Source: Ramlibacter lithotrophicus (GTDB taxonomy: Bacteria; Pseudomonadota; Gammaproteobacteria; Burkholderiales; Burkholderiaceae_C). From it: a stretch of 64,000 bases of DNA. Position 1 is the first letter of the stretch. Each line of letters starts with the position of its first letter. Made by a program: the position numbers and the translations under genes. Under the pieces are notes generated by a model. The model was not told where the DNA came from. It worked only from the letters and a program-made list of their open reading frames with translations, and did not search any database. Shown here piece after piece: positions 9,709 to 18,491 of this stretch. Location: the NCBI RefSeq assembly GCF_012184415.1, contig NZ_VTOX01000009.1, positions 124,001 through 188,000 on the forward strand, written 5' to 3'.

Positions 9709-11754
9709 ATGGTGCACCGCCTTGCCGTCGTCGTCCCCACCCCAGCGCACAGTTCGGTCGCCGGCCCACTCAGCTACCGAAGTGAGCTGGCACTTGCCCC
9801 CGGGACCTTGCTGCGCGTTCCCCTCGGCCGGCGCGAGGTGCTGGGCGTCGTCTGGGACGGCGAGGCGGCAGCGCTGTCACCCGACGCCGGCGTCGCCGAG
9901 CGTCCCGTTGCCGGCGCCCTGGAAGGTATCGGGCCGCTATCGCGGCAGTGGCGGGATCTGGTTACTTTTTGCGCAGCTTATTACCAGCGTTCGCTCGGGG
10001 AGGTGGCGCTGGCAGCGCTGCCCCCGCAGCTGCGCGACCTGACGACCGCCCAGGTGGCGCGCCGCCTGAAGCGAAGCGCCGCGACCGACAGCGCCGGGAC
10101 GCCTGACACGGCGCCCGAGCTCACCGGCGAGCAGGCGGCAGCGCTGCGGGCGATCGACGCGAACGACGGCACCTTCCTGTTGTACGGCGCCACCGGCAGC
10201 GGCAAGACCGAGGTGTACCTGCAGTGCGTGCAGGGCCTGCTGGCGCGCGATCCGCAGGCCCAGGCACTGGTCATGGTCCCCGAGATCAACCTCACGCCGC
10301 AGTTGCAGGAGCGATTCGTCGAGCGCTTCGGCGCGGGGCAGGTGGTGGCGATGCACAGCGGCCTCACCAATCCGCAGCGGCTGAAAAGCTGGCTGGCCGC
10401 CCACCAGGGCGCGGCCCGGATCGTGCTCGGCACGCGGATGGCGGTGTTCGCGTCGATGCCGGGCCTGCAGCTGATCGTCGTCGACGAGGAGCACGACCCC
10501 AGCTACAAGCAGCAGGAAGGAGCCCGCTATTCGGCTCGCGACCTCGCCGTCTTGCGCGGCCGGCTCGAGGGCGCGAAGGTGCTGCTCGGCTCGGCGACGC
10601 CGTCGCTCGAGAGCTGGCATGCCAGCGAGCAGGGCCGCTACCGGCGGCTGGAGATGGCCAGCCGCATCGGCGCCGGCGCGCTGCCGGCCGTGCGCCTGGT
10701 GGACATGAACCTGCAGCCGAAGCACGCCGTGTTCGCGCCGCCGCTGGTCGATGCGATCCGGCAGCGGGCCGCGCGCGGCGAGCAGTCGCTGATCTTCCTG
10801 AACCGGCGCGGCTATGCCCCCGTGCTGTCCTGCACCGACTGCGGCTGGAAGAGCGAGTGCCCGCATTGCAGCGCTTTTCGCGTCTTCCACAAGATCGACC
10901 GCACCTTGCGCTGCCACCACTGCGGCTTCACCGAGCGGGTGCCGCGGCATTGCCCGGCCTGCGGCAACGCCGACATCGCGCCGGTAGGCCGCGGCACGGA
11001 GCGGCTGGAGGAACACCTGGCGGAATTGCTCGCCGAGGCCGTCCGGCCCGACGGCCAGCCGGTGCGCGTGGCCCGGATGGACGCCGACAGCGTCCGGCTC
11101 AAGGGCGCCCTTCAGGAGCAGCTCGCGCAGGTCCATGCCGGCGCGGTCGACGTGCTGGTGGGCACCCAGATGGTCACCAAGGGCCACGACTTCAGGCGCA
11201 TCACGCTGGTGGCGGCGCTGCAGGCCGATTCGGCACTGTTTTCCAGTGACTTCCGCGCGCCGGAGCGCTTGTTCGCGCTGCTGCTGCAGGCGGCCGGGCG
11301 GGCCGGCCGCGATGCCGCGCAAGCGGCGGCCAGCGAGATGTGGGTGCAGACCTGGAATCCGGGCCATCCGCTGTTCGCCGCGCTGCGCCGCCACGACTAT
11401 CCGGCCTTCGCCGCGCAGCAGCTCAAGGAACGCGAGCAGGCCGGCATGCCCCCGTTCGGCTTCCAGGCGCTGGTGCGCGCCGAAGCGCGCACCCAGGAAA
11501 CGGCGCAGGCGTTCCTGCAGGCCGGCAGCGCGGCGGCGCAGGACCTCGCCGCCGCCCACGGCGTCACGCTCTATTCGGCCGTACCCATGAGCGTGCAGCG
11601 CGTGGCGAACGTCGAACGCGCCCAGATGCTGGTGGAGGGCGCGTCCCGCCCGGCGCTGCAGCGTTTCCTGGCCCAGTGGCGGCCCCTGCTCCAGGCAAGC
11701 CGCGAGCGCGGGTTGCTGCGCTGGGCCATCGACGTCGATCCGCTGGCGATCTGA
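9709..11754 (+). CDS. priA: Primosomal replication restart helicase PriA
   Basis: A 681-residue 3'-to-5' DNA helicase that recognises stalled forks and reloads the replisome. The N-terminal 3'BD region (RLAVVVPTPAHSSVAGPLSY) binds the nascent leading-strand end. The helicase core has Walker A GATGSGKTE from Gly160 and the Walker B box DEEH at 259-262. Eight cysteines beginning near Cys375 (CTDCGWKSECPHC, then CHHCGFTERVPRHCPACG) form the two zinc sites. GRGTERLEEHL and QMVTKGHDF are conserved helicase motifs. Length is slightly short of the E. coli protein but normal for beta-proteobacteria. It has its own long upstream region holding DnaA-box-like sites. Confidence 0.97.
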   Translation: MVHRLAVVVPTPAHSSVAGPLSYRSELALAPGTLLRVPLGRREVLGVVWDGEAAALSPDAGVAERPVAGALEGIGPLSRQWRDLVTFCAAYYQRSLGEVALAALPPQLRDLTTAQVARRLKRSAATDSAGTPDTAPELTGEQAAALRAIDANDGTFLLYGATGSGKTEVYLQCVQGLLARDPQAQALVMVPEINLTPQLQERFVERFGAGQVVAMHSGLTNPQRLKSWLAAHQGAARIVLGTRMAVFASMPGLQLIVVDEEHDPSYKQQEGARYSARDLAVLRGRLEGAKVLLGSATPSLESWHASEQGRYRRLEMASRIGAGALPAVRLVDMNLQPKHAVFAPPLVDAIRQRAARGEQSLIFLNRRGYAPVLSCTDCGWKSECPHCSAFRVFHKIDRTLRCHHCGFTERVPRHCPACGNADIAPVGRGTERLEEHLAELLAEAVRPDGQPVRVARMDADSVRLKGALQEQLAQVHAGAVDVLVGTQMVTKGHDFRRITLVAALQADSALFSSDFRAPERLFALLLQAAGRAGRDAAQAAASEMWVQTWNPGHPLFAALRRHDYPAFAAQQLKEREQAGMPPFGFQALVRAEARTQETAQAFLQAGSAAAQDLAAAHGVTLYSAVPMSVQRVANVERAQMLVEGASRPALQRFLAQWRPLLQASRERGLLRWAIDVDPLAI

Positions 11755-11766
11755 CGTCCCCCGCGG

Positions 11767-12681
11767 TCAGGCCGCCGGCGGCGTGGCGGCCGACTTCAGC
11801 GACAACGCCGCTTGGTAGAGATCGTTGCGCCCGGCGCCGCTGATCTCGGCCGCCAGCTTCACGGCGGTCTTCACGGGCAGCTCCTGCAGCAGCAGCTTCA
11901 GCACGCGCAGGCCCTCGTCGGCGGCCGGCGCCTGCGGCGCCGCGTGCAGCACCAGCACGAACTCGCCATGCACGCGCTTGGCATTGCCGGCCAGCCAACC
12001 GGCCAGCCCTGCGCACTCCACCGTCGCGATCTCCTCGAACTGCTTGGTCAGCTCGCGTCCCACCGTGACCGCGCGCGCCCCGAGCACGGCCAGCCCGCGC
12101 GCCAGCGACTCGATCCGGTGCGGCGCTTCCAGGAGCACCACGGGCCGGCTTTCCTGGGCCAGCGCCGCCAGCGCGGCGTCGCGCTCGCCCGCCTTGGCCG
12201 GCAGGAAGCCGGCGAACACGAAGGCGCCTCCCTCCTGCACCACGCCGGCCACGCTCAGGGCGGCGGTGATGCTGCTGGCGCCGGGGACCGGGACCACCGG
12301 CAGGCCGGCGTCTCTCACGGCCCCCACCAGCCGCGCGCCCGGGTCACTCACTCCGGGCGTGCCGGCGTCGCTGGCGTAGGCCACCCGCTCCCCGGCGCGC
12401 AGGCGCTCGATCACCCCTTGGGCGCCTTGCGCCTCGTTGTGCTGGTGCACGGCCAGCCAGCGGCCCTGGTCGATCCCGTAGGCGCGCAGCAGGGCCTGGG
12501 TATGGCGCGTGTCCTCGCAGGCGATGGCGTCCGCCAGCTGCAACACGTGCAGCGCCCGCAAGCTGATGTCGGCCAGGTTGCCGATCGGCGTCGCGACGAC
12601 GTACAGCGCCCCCTGCGGATAATGCTGGGCGGCGGCGGCGGCCCGCGCTGCGTCGAGGGCCAAGGAAAAGGACGCGCTCAA
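11767..12681 (-). CDS. rsmI: 16S rRNA (cytidine-1402-2'-O)-methyltransferase
   Basis: A 304-residue SAM-dependent methyltransferase of the tetrapyrrole-methylase fold that 2'-O-methylates C1402 in the ribosomal decoding centre. Family marks are LYVVATPIGNLADISLRAL, ACEDTRHTQALLRAYGI, AYASDAGTPGVSDPGARLV and PVVPVPGASSITAALSVAGV. The likely start is TTG at 12679-12681, preceded by a GAGG ribosome site. This leaves the start codon sharing one base with the ATG of the divergent yraN. The rsmI/yraN pairing is also found in enterobacteria, where lpoA sits between them; lpoA is absent here. Confidence 0.93.
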   Translation of the reverse strand: MSASFSLALDAARAAAAAQHYPQGALYVVATPIGNLADISLRALHVLQLADAIACEDTRHTQALLRAYGIDQGRWLAVHQHNEAQGAQGVIERLRAGERVAYASDAGTPGVSDPGARLVGAVRDAGLPVVPVPGASSITAALSVAGVVQEGGAFVFAGFLPAKAGERDAALAALAQESRPVVLLEAPHRIESLARGLAVLGARAVTVGRELTKQFEEIATVECAGLAGWLAGNAKRVHGEFVLVLHAAPQAPAADEGLRVLKLLLQELPVKTAVKLAAEISGAGRNDLYQAALSLKSAATPPAA

Positions 12682-13070
12682 TGGAATTCCCTCGCAAGAC
12701 AGCGGCTGCGGCCGCCACGACCCGGCAGGCGGGCCGCGCCGCCGAGGACCGCGCGCTCGCCCACCTGCTGGACGGCGGCCTGAAGCTGCTGGCGCGCAAT
12801 TATCGGACGCCGGGCCGCGGCGGCGGCGAGATCGACCTGATCATGCGCGAGCCGGGCGGCACCGTGGTCTTCGTCGAGGTGCGGCAGCGGGCCAGCCGCG
12901 GCTTCGGCGGGGCCGCGGCCAGCGTGGGGCCGGTCAAGCAGCGCCGGATCGTCTTCGCGGCGCGCCACTTCTTGATGCGCCTGGCCGCGCCGCCGCCCTG
13001 CCGCTTCGACGTCGTCACCGTCGAGGGCGCGCGCATCGAATGGCTGCGGGCCGCGTTCGACGCCGGCTGA
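12681..13070 (+). CDS. yraN: YraN/UPF0102 family nuclease-fold protein
   Basis: A 129-residue member of UPF0102, a small restriction-endonuclease-like fold of uncertain function, thought to act on nucleic acids. The core GRAAEDRALAHLL, GGGEIDLIMR and VVFVEVRQRAS supplies the Glu, Asp and Glu-x-Arg residues of a PD-(D/E)XK site; the usual final Lys is Arg here (EVRQR). The C-terminal part PCRFDVVTVEG is also conserved. The ATG at 12681 has AAGGA eight bases upstream. That site lies inside the divergent rsmI coding region, so the promoter must also lie within rsmI. Its downstream neighbours, diaA and a BON lipoprotein, repeat the enterobacterial order. Confidence 0.9.
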   Translation: MEFPRKTAAAAATTRQAGRAAEDRALAHLLDGGLKLLARNYRTPGRGGGEIDLIMREPGGTVVFVEVRQRASRGFGGAAASVGPVKQRRIVFAARHFLMRLAAPPPCRFDVVTVEGARIEWLRAAFDAG

Positions 13071-13119
13071 TCGGCCGCCGCGAGGGCTGCGCCGCGGACG
13101 GCGGGTATCATCGCGAGCC

Positions 13120-13719
13120 ATGCTCGAACAACGGATCCAGCAGCACTTCATCGACAGCGCCGACCTCAAGTACCAGGCGGCGCAGACGCTGAGCAAGCCG
13201 CTCGCGGCCGCCGTCCAGGCCGTGCTGGCCTGCGTGACCAGCGGCGGCAAGGTGCTCGCCTGCGGCAACGGCGGCTCGGCCGCCGACGCGCAGCATTTCG
13301 CGGCCGAGTTCGTCGGCCGCTTCGAGCGCGAGCGCCCGGAGCTCGGCGCGATCGCGCTGACCACCGACACATCGATCCTCACGGCGATCGCCAACGACTA
13401 CGATTTCGAGCGGGTGTTCGCCAAGCAGGTGCGCGCCCTCGGCCAGGCCGGCGACGTGCTGCTGGCGCTGTCAACCAGCGGCAACTCCGCCAACGTGCTG
13501 GCCGCGGTCGAGGCCGCGCACGAGCGCGAGATGACGGTGGTGGCGCTCACCGGGCGCGGCGGCGGCAGGATCGGCAACGCGCTGCGCGAGACCGACGTGC
13601 ACGTGTGCGTGCCGCACGAGCGGACCGCGCGCATCCAGGAAGTGCACCTGCTCGCGCTGCACTGCATCTGCGACGGCGTCGACGCCCAGTTGCTCGGAGA
13701 ACAGGAACCCCCCACATGA
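13120..13719 (+). CDS. diaA: SIS-domain protein DiaA / phosphoheptose isomerase-like
   Basis: A 199-residue SIS-domain protein. VLACGNGGSAADAQHFAAEFVGR and ALSTSGNSANVLAAVEAA are the phosphosugar-binding signatures shared by GmhA and DiaA. In E. coli the gene between yraN and dolP is diaA, whose product tetramerises and stimulates DnaA binding at oriC. The same position here favours that call. Sequence alone does not exclude sedoheptulose-7-phosphate isomerase, because catalytic Glu/His candidates (FAAEFVGRF, HLLALHCICD) are present. The stop overlaps the start of the next gene (ATGA), so the two are coupled. Confidence 0.85.
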   Translation: MLEQRIQQHFIDSADLKYQAAQTLSKPLAAAVQAVLACVTSGGKVLACGNGGSAADAQHFAAEFVGRFERERPELGAIALTTDTSILTAIANDYDFERVFAKQVRALGQAGDVLLALSTSGNSANVLAAVEAAHEREMTVVALTGRGGGRIGNALRETDVHVCVPHERTARIQEVHLLALHCICDGVDAQLLGEQEPPT

Positions 13720-14396
13720 AGACACACCACATGCTGTCCCGCGCGGCGCTGGCGCTCGCGGCCGCCACGGCGCTCGGCGCCACCCTCTCGGCCTGTGCGC
13801 CGCTGGTGATCGGCGGCGCGGCCGTCGGCGCGATGATGGCGTTCGATCGCCGCACATCCGGCACACAGATCGAGGACGAGAGCATCGAGTTGCGCGCGGC
13901 CAGCCGCGTGCGCGACGCGTTCGGCGACCGTGCCCACGTCAACGTCACGAGCTACAACCGCCAGGTGCTGCTCACGGGCGAGGTGCCGAGCGAACAGGCG
14001 AAGCAGCAGGCCGAGCAGATCGTGTCCCGGGTCGAGAACGTGAAGGGCACCGTCAACGAACTGGCGGTGATGCCGCCGTCGAGCCTCTCGCAGCGCTCGT
14101 CGGACACGCTGATCACCGGCCAGGTCAAGGCCTCGGTGGTGGACGACAGCAGCCTGTCGGTGTCGGCGTTCAAGGTGGTGACCGAGCGGGGCACCGTCTA
14201 CCTGATGGGCCGGGTGACGCAGCGCGAAGCCGACCGGGCGACGCAGATCGCCCGCCACGTCAACGGCGTGCAGCGCGTGGTGCGCATCTTCGAGATCATC
14301 AGCGAAGAGGAACTGCGGCGGATCACGCCGACCGTTGGCCGCTCGGCGCCGGCGCCGGCGCCGGCTCCGGCGCGGCCGGCGAGCGCTGCCCGTTGA
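13716..14396 (+). CDS. dolP: BON-domain outer-membrane lipoprotein (DolP/YraP type)
   Basis: A 226-residue lipoprotein. The signal peptide ends in a lipobox LSAC with Cys27 as the lipidated residue. Two BON domains follow, about 50-115 (RVRDAFGDRAHVNVTSYNRQ, VLLTGEVPSEQAKQQAEQI) and 130-200 (VKASVVDDSSLSVSAFKVV, VYLMGRVTQREADRATQIA). DolP in E. coli supports outer-membrane integrity and BAM function. The C-terminus is a proline/alanine-rich tail (about 210-226) encoded by a GCCGGC-type repeat, which is probably unstructured. It is coupled to diaA by an ATGA overlap, matching the enterobacterial operon. Confidence 0.9.
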   Translation: MKTHHMLSRAALALAAATALGATLSACAPLVIGGAAVGAMMAFDRRTSGTQIEDESIELRAASRVRDAFGDRAHVNVTSYNRQVLLTGEVPSEQAKQQAEQIVSRVENVKGTVNELAVMPPSSLSQRSSDTLITGQVKASVVDDSSLSVSAFKVVTERGTVYLMGRVTQREADRATQIARHVNGVQRVVRIFEIISEEELRRITPTVGRSAPAPAPAPARPASAAR

Positions 14397-14442
14397 AGAC
14401 CCAACAGCCGCTTTTGGGGTTCCGGCTGTCCGGCGCCGTTTC

Positions 14443-15345
14443 CTACTTCAACCGCGTGATCAGGCTCGACGTGTCCCACCGCCGGCCGCCGGACTGCTGC
14501 ACGTCGGCGTAGAACTGGTCCACCAGCGCCGTCACCGGCAGCCGCGCGCCGTTGCGCCTGGCTTCCTCGATGCACAGGCCGAGGTCCTTGCGCATCCAGT
14601 CCACCGCGAAGCCGTAATCGAACTTGCCTTCGATCATCGTCTTGCCGCGGTTGTCCATCTGCCAGCTCTGGGCGGCGCCCTTGCCGATCACTTCCAGCAC
14701 CTGCAGCATGTCCAGCCCCGCCTTCTGGCCGAACGCGATGGCCTCCGACAGGCCTTGCACCAGGCCCGCGATGGCGATCTGGTTCACCATCTTGGCGAGT
14801 TGGCCCGAGCCGGCGGCTCCCAGCAGCGTGAAGGCGCGCGAGAACGCCATGGCGACGGGCTTCGCCGCCTCGAAGGCCGCGGCATCGCCGCCGCACATCA
14901 CGGTGAGCATGCCGTTCTGCGCGCCCGCCTGGCCGCCTGACACGGGCGCATCGACGAACTGCACGCCGTGGCGCTGCGCCTCGGCGAACAGTTCGCGGGC
15001 GACGTTCGCCGACGCCGTCGTGTGATCGACCAGGATCGCGCCGCGCTTCATTCCGGCGAACGCGCCATCCGGGCCCAGCACCACCGAGCGCAGGTCGTCG
15101 TCGTTGCCAACGCAACAGAAGACGAAGTCGCAGCCTTCCGCGGCCGCCTTCGGGGTCGACGTCGATCGGCCCTTGAACTCGCCGGTCCAGGCCTGCGCCT
15201 TGGCCGCGCTGCGGTTGTAGACCGTCACGTCATGGCCGGCCAGCGCCAGGTGCCCGGCCATGGGAAAGCCCATGACGCCCAGGCCGAGGAACGCAACCTT
15301 GCGCGGGGCGGTGGATTCGTAGGTCTTGGGATTGGTGCTGCCCAT
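14443..15345 (-). CDS. NAD(P)-dependent beta-hydroxyacid dehydrogenase (tartronate semialdehyde reductase / HIBADH family)
   Basis: A 300-residue member of the 3-hydroxyisobutyrate dehydrogenase family. The Rossmann motif FLGLGVMGFPMAGHLA lies near the N-terminus. The substrate loop DAPVSGGQAGAQNGMLTVM and the catalytic-lysine helix GSGQLAKMVNQIAIAG follow. Family members reduce tartronate semialdehyde to glycerate or oxidise 3-hydroxyisobutyrate; the sequence does not settle which. The aldarate dehydratase and HpcH aldolase genes of this window (47.6-49.9 kb) would produce tartronate semialdehyde if the substrate is galactarate or glucarate, which makes a GarR-type role attractive. The gene stands alone, downstream of pilU and two hairpins. 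Confidence 0.85.
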   Translation of the reverse strand: MGSTNPKTYESTAPRKVAFLGLGVMGFPMAGHLALAGHDVTVYNRSAAKAQAWTGEFKGRSTSTPKAAAEGCDFVFCCVGNDDDLRSVVLGPDGAFAGMKRGAILVDHTTASANVARELFAEAQRHGVQFVDAPVSGGQAGAQNGMLTVMCGGDAAAFEAAKPVAMAFSRAFTLLGAAGSGQLAKMVNQIAIAGLVQGLSEAIAFGQKAGLDMLQVLEVIGKGAAQSWQMDNRGKTMIEGKFDYGFAVDWMRKDLGLCIEEARRNGARLPVTALVDQFYADVQQSGGRRWDTSSLITRLK

Positions 15346-15449
15346 TGCTTTGGTCCTCGAGTGATCGAAGCGCAGATTCTAGACGTCACCCCTGCACGCG
15401 TCCCCGCAGGGGCACCGGCCGGGCGGAGCAGCGCGCAGCCGGCCACACC

Positions 15450-15482
15450 ATGACGAAGGCCGGGTCCCCCGGCCTTCGTCAT
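15450..15482 (-). terminator. Strong hairpin between pilU and the dehydrogenase gene
   Basis: A perfect 15-base stem (15450-15464 with 15468-15482) with a three-base loop. There is no T-tract on the minus strand, so it is either a non-canonical terminator or a transcript-stabilising hairpin at the end of the pilTU unit. Confidence 0.6.
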
Positions 15483-15492
15483 CCGTCCAGAC

Positions 15493-15523
15493 AACTTCGA
15501 AAACGCGCGGCGTTTTCGAAGTT
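15493..15523 (-). terminator. Hairpin overlapping the pilU stop codon
   Basis: A perfect 14-base stem (15493-15506 with 15510-15523) with a three-base GCG loop. It begins within the TAA of pilU and is followed by TTGT on the minus strand. Its position makes it the most likely terminator of the pilT-pilU unit, backed by the second hairpin just downstream. Confidence 0.6.
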
Positions 15524-16658
15524 AAACAATCGACAGGTGCTCCGTCCCCGCCGAGAGGTCCGTGCTCTTGGCGCGCTGGCTGTTGAGCTTGATCTGCAGG
15601 CGCAGGTCGTTGAGCGAGTCCGCGTTGCGCAGCGCGTCCTCGAAGCTGATCACGTTGTTCTCGTACAGGTCGAACAGCGCCTGGTCGAAGGTCTGCATGC
15701 CCAGGTTGCGGCTCTTCTTCATGATCTCCTTGATCTCGGAGACCTCGCCCTTGAAGATCAGGTCGGAGATCAGCGGCGAATTCAGCATGATTTCCACCGC
15801 GGCGGCGCGGCCCTTCCCGTCCTGCTTGGGAACCAGCCGCTGCGAGATCATCGCGCGCAGGTTCAGCGACAGGTCCATCAGCAGCTGGGCCCGCCGTTCC
15901 TCGGGGAAGAAGTTGATCACCCGGTCCAGCGCCTGGTTGGCGCTGTTGGCGTGCAGCGTCGCCATGCACAGGTGGCCGGTCTCGGCGAAGGCGATCGCAT
16001 GCTCCATCGTCTCCCGGTCGCGGATCTCGCCCATCAGGATCACGTCGGGCGCCTGCCGCAGCGTGTTCTTCAGCGCCGCCTCCCAGGTGTCGGTGTCCAG
16101 CCCCACCTCGCGCTGCGTCACCACGCAGTTCTTGTGCGGGTGCACGAATTCCACCGGGTCCTCGATCGTGATGATGTGCCCGTAGGAATTCTCGTTGCGC
16201 CAGTCGACCATGGCGGCCAGCGTCGTCGACTTGCCCGAGCCGGTGGCGCCGACCAGGATGCACAGGCCGCGCTTGGTCATCGTCACTTCCTTGAGCACCT
16301 GCGGCACGCCCAGCTTGTCGATGGTGGGCAGGATCTGCGGAATCACCCGCAACACCATCCCCACCTTGCCCTGCTGCACGAACGCGTTGACCCGGAAGCG
16401 CCCGATCGACGGCGGCGAGATCGCGAAGTTGCACTCCTTGGTGCGCTCGAACTCGGCCGCCTGCTTGTCGTTCATGATCGATCGCGCCAGCGCCAGCGTG
16501 TGGGCGCCGGTAAGCGGCTGCGGCGACACCTTGGTGATCTTGCCGTCGACCTTGATGGCCGGCGGGAAATCGCCCGTGAGGAACAGGTCGCTGCCGTTGC
16601 GGCTGACCATCAGCTTGAGCAGGTCGTTGATGAATTTCGTCGCCTGGTCGCGTTCCAT
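15522..16658 (-). CDS. pilU: Type IV pilus retraction ATPase PilU
   Basis: A 378-residue hexameric secretion ATPase, the PilT paralogue that assists pilus retraction and twitching. It has Walker A GATGSGKST with Lys143, the Asp box ITIEDPVEFVH, Walker B LMGEIRDRETM, and the His box HLCMATLHANSANQALDRV. The C-terminal extension after about residue 345 (lysine/serine-rich, ending SIV) is typical of PilU and absent from PilT. The gene lies 43 bases downstream of pilT on the same strand, so the pair is probably co-transcribed. A hairpin overlaps its stop. Confidence 0.96.
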   Translation of the reverse strand: MERDQATKFINDLLKLMVSRNGSDLFLTGDFPPAIKVDGKITKVSPQPLTGAHTLALARSIMNDKQAAEFERTKECNFAISPPSIGRFRVNAFVQQGKVGMVLRVIPQILPTIDKLGVPQVLKEVTMTKRGLCILVGATGSGKSTTLAAMVDWRNENSYGHIITIEDPVEFVHPHKNCVVTQREVGLDTDTWEAALKNTLRQAPDVILMGEIRDRETMEHAIAFAETGHLCMATLHANSANQALDRVINFFPEERRAQLLMDLSLNLRAMISQRLVPKQDGKGRAAAVEIMLNSPLISDLIFKGEVSEIKEIMKKSRNLGMQTFDQALFDLYENNVISFEDALRNADSLNDLRLQIKLNSQRAKSTDLSAGTEHLSIV

Positions 16659-16701
16659 GGAAGTCCTTCGGGATGTCGGTGCCGCAAGTGGCGCGGGCGC
16701 G

Positions 16702-17748
16702 TCAGGCGCCCGGGAAGTTCTCGGGGATCTTGGCCTTGCCGCGCGCCTCGGAGGCGCTGATGAGGTTGCGCTTGACGAGGTCCGACAGGTTCTGGTCCAG
16801 CGTCTGCATGCCGAACTGGTTGCCGGTCTGGATGGCCGAATACATCTGCGCCACCTTCGCCTCGCGGATCAGGTTCCGGATGGCCGAAGTGCCGATCATG
16901 ATCTCGTGCGCGGCGACCCGGCCGTTGCCGTCCTTGGTCTTGCACAGCGTCTGCGAGATCACGGCCTGCAGCGACTCCGACAGCATCGCGCGGATCATCT
17001 CCTTTTCCTCGGCCGGAAAGACATCGATGATGCGGTCCACGGTCTTCGCCGCGCTGGACGTGTGCAAGGTGCCGAACACCAGGTGGCCGGTCTCGGCCGC
17101 CGTCATCGCCAGCCGGATGGTTTCGAGGTCGCGCATTTCGCCGACCAGGATCGCGTCGGGGTCTTCGCGCAGCGCGGACTTCAGCGCGGCGGCGAACGAC
17201 AGCGTCATGTTGCCGACCTCGCGCTGGTTGATCAGGCACTTCTTGGATTCGTGCACGAACTCGATCGGGTCCTCCACCGTGAGGATGTGCCCGTACTCGG
17301 TTTCGTTCAGGTAGTTGACCATCGCCGCCAGCGTCGTCGACTTGCCGGATCCGGTCGGGCCGGTCACCAGCACCATGCCGCGCGGCTTGAGCGCCAGCTC
17401 GCCGAAGATCTTCGGCGCGTTGAGCTGCTCCAGCGTCAGGATCTTCGACGGAATGGTCCGGAACACGGCGCCCGCGCCGCGGTTCTGGTTGAATGCGTTG
17501 ACGCGGAAGCGCGCCAGGCCGTCGATCTCGAACGAGAAGTCGACTTCGAGGAACTCCTCGTAGGCCTTGCGCTGGGTGTCGTTCATGATGTCGTACACCA
17601 TCGCGTGGACCTGCTTGTGGTCCAGGGCCTCGACGTTGATGCGCCGGACGTCGCCGTGGACGCGGATCATCGGCGGCAGTCCCGCCGAAAGATGCAGGTC
17701 GGACGCCTTGTTCTTGACGCTGAATGCCAGCAGCTGGGTAATATCCAC
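16702..17748 (-). CDS. pilT: Type IV pilus retraction ATPase PilT
   Basis: A 348-residue hexameric ATPase that depolymerises type IV pili. The start is GTG at 17746-17748 with GAGGGA just upstream, giving the family N-terminus VDITQLLAFSVKNKASDLHLS; the longer open frame is spurious. Walker A is GPTGSGKST (Lys136), followed by TVEDPIEFVH, LVGEMRDLETIRLAMTAAE, and the His box HLVFGTLHTSSAAKTVDRI. It ends with the AIRNLIRE motif region required for retraction and a short tail. It diverges from yggS over a gap of about 39 bases, the same order as in many beta- and gamma-proteobacteria. Confidence 0.97.
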   Translation of the reverse strand: MDITQLLAFSVKNKASDLHLSAGLPPMIRVHGDVRRINVEALDHKQVHAMVYDIMNDTQRKAYEEFLEVDFSFEIDGLARFRVNAFNQNRGAGAVFRTIPSKILTLEQLNAPKIFGELALKPRGMVLVTGPTGSGKSTTLAAMVNYLNETEYGHILTVEDPIEFVHESKKCLINQREVGNMTLSFAAALKSALREDPDAILVGEMRDLETIRLAMTAAETGHLVFGTLHTSSAAKTVDRIIDVFPAEEKEMIRAMLSESLQAVISQTLCKTKDGNGRVAAHEIMIGTSAIRNLIREAKVAQMYSAIQTGNQFGMQTLDQNLSDLVKRNLISASEARGKAKIPENFPGA

Positions 17749-17787
17749 GGGTCCCTCGTTCCTCGCATGCTCCGGGTGCGGTGAATT

Positions 17788-18486
17788 ATGACGACGATTG
17801 CCGCCAAGCTCCAACTTGTCCACCAGCGTATCGCCGCAGCGTGCACTGCTGCACACCGCGGCGTGGGCGAAGTGCAACTGCTGGCGGTGTCCAAGACCTT
17901 CGGCCCGGAGGCGGTGCGCGAGGCGCACGCGTACGGGCAACGAGCGTTCGGCGAGAACTACATCCAGGAAGCGGTGGAGAAGATCGCCTTGCTGGGCGAC
18001 CTGCCGCTTGAGTGGCATTGCATCGGCCCGGTCCAGAGCAACAAGACGCGCCTGGTCGCCGCCCACTTCGACTGGGTTCACACGGTGGACCGGCTGAAGG
18101 TGGCGCAACGCCTGTCGGAGCAGCGGCCCGAAGGCAGGCCGGCGCTGCAGGTATGCCTCCAGGTCAACATCGACGGCGGGCCAACCAAATCGGGCGTGGC
18201 GCCGCGCGACGTGCCGGCCCTGGCGCGGGAAGTCGCCCAGCTGCCGAACCTCCAGCTGCGCGGCCTCATGACCATCCCCGAGCCGTGCGACGACTTCGAA
18301 GGGCAGTTCGCCGTGCACCGCCGCACGCGGGCCCTGTTCGACGAACTGCGCGACCAGGGCCTCGCGCTCGACACCTTGTCGATGGGCATGACCGCCGACC
18401 TCGAGGCGGCCATCGCCGCCGGCAGCACCATGGTGCGGGTGGGAACGGCGATCTTCGGCTCGCGCGTCAAGCCCACCGGCGCCTGA
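17788..18486 (+). CDS. yggS: YggS/PipY family pyridoxal-phosphate homeostasis protein
   Basis: A 232-residue alanine-racemase-like single-domain TIM barrel that binds PLP and buffers its level. LLAVSKTFGPEAV carries the Schiff-base lysine. GENYIQEAVEK, WHCIGPVQSNKTRLVA, LQVNIDGGPTKSGV and LSMGMTADLEAAIAAGSTMVRVGTAIFG are the family blocks that surround the cofactor phosphate. It is not known to have catalytic activity. The gene diverges from pilT and is convergent with glpK with only five bases between stops. Confidence 0.95.
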   Translation: MTTIAAKLQLVHQRIAAACTAAHRGVGEVQLLAVSKTFGPEAVREAHAYGQRAFGENYIQEAVEKIALLGDLPLEWHCIGPVQSNKTRLVAAHFDWVHTVDRLKVAQRLSEQRPEGRPALQVCLQVNIDGGPTKSGVAPRDVPALAREVAQLPNLQLRGLMTIPEPCDDFEGQFAVHRRTRALFDELRDQGLALDTLSMGMTADLEAAIAAGSTMVRVGTAIFGSRVKPTGA

Positions 18487-18491
18487 GGCGC

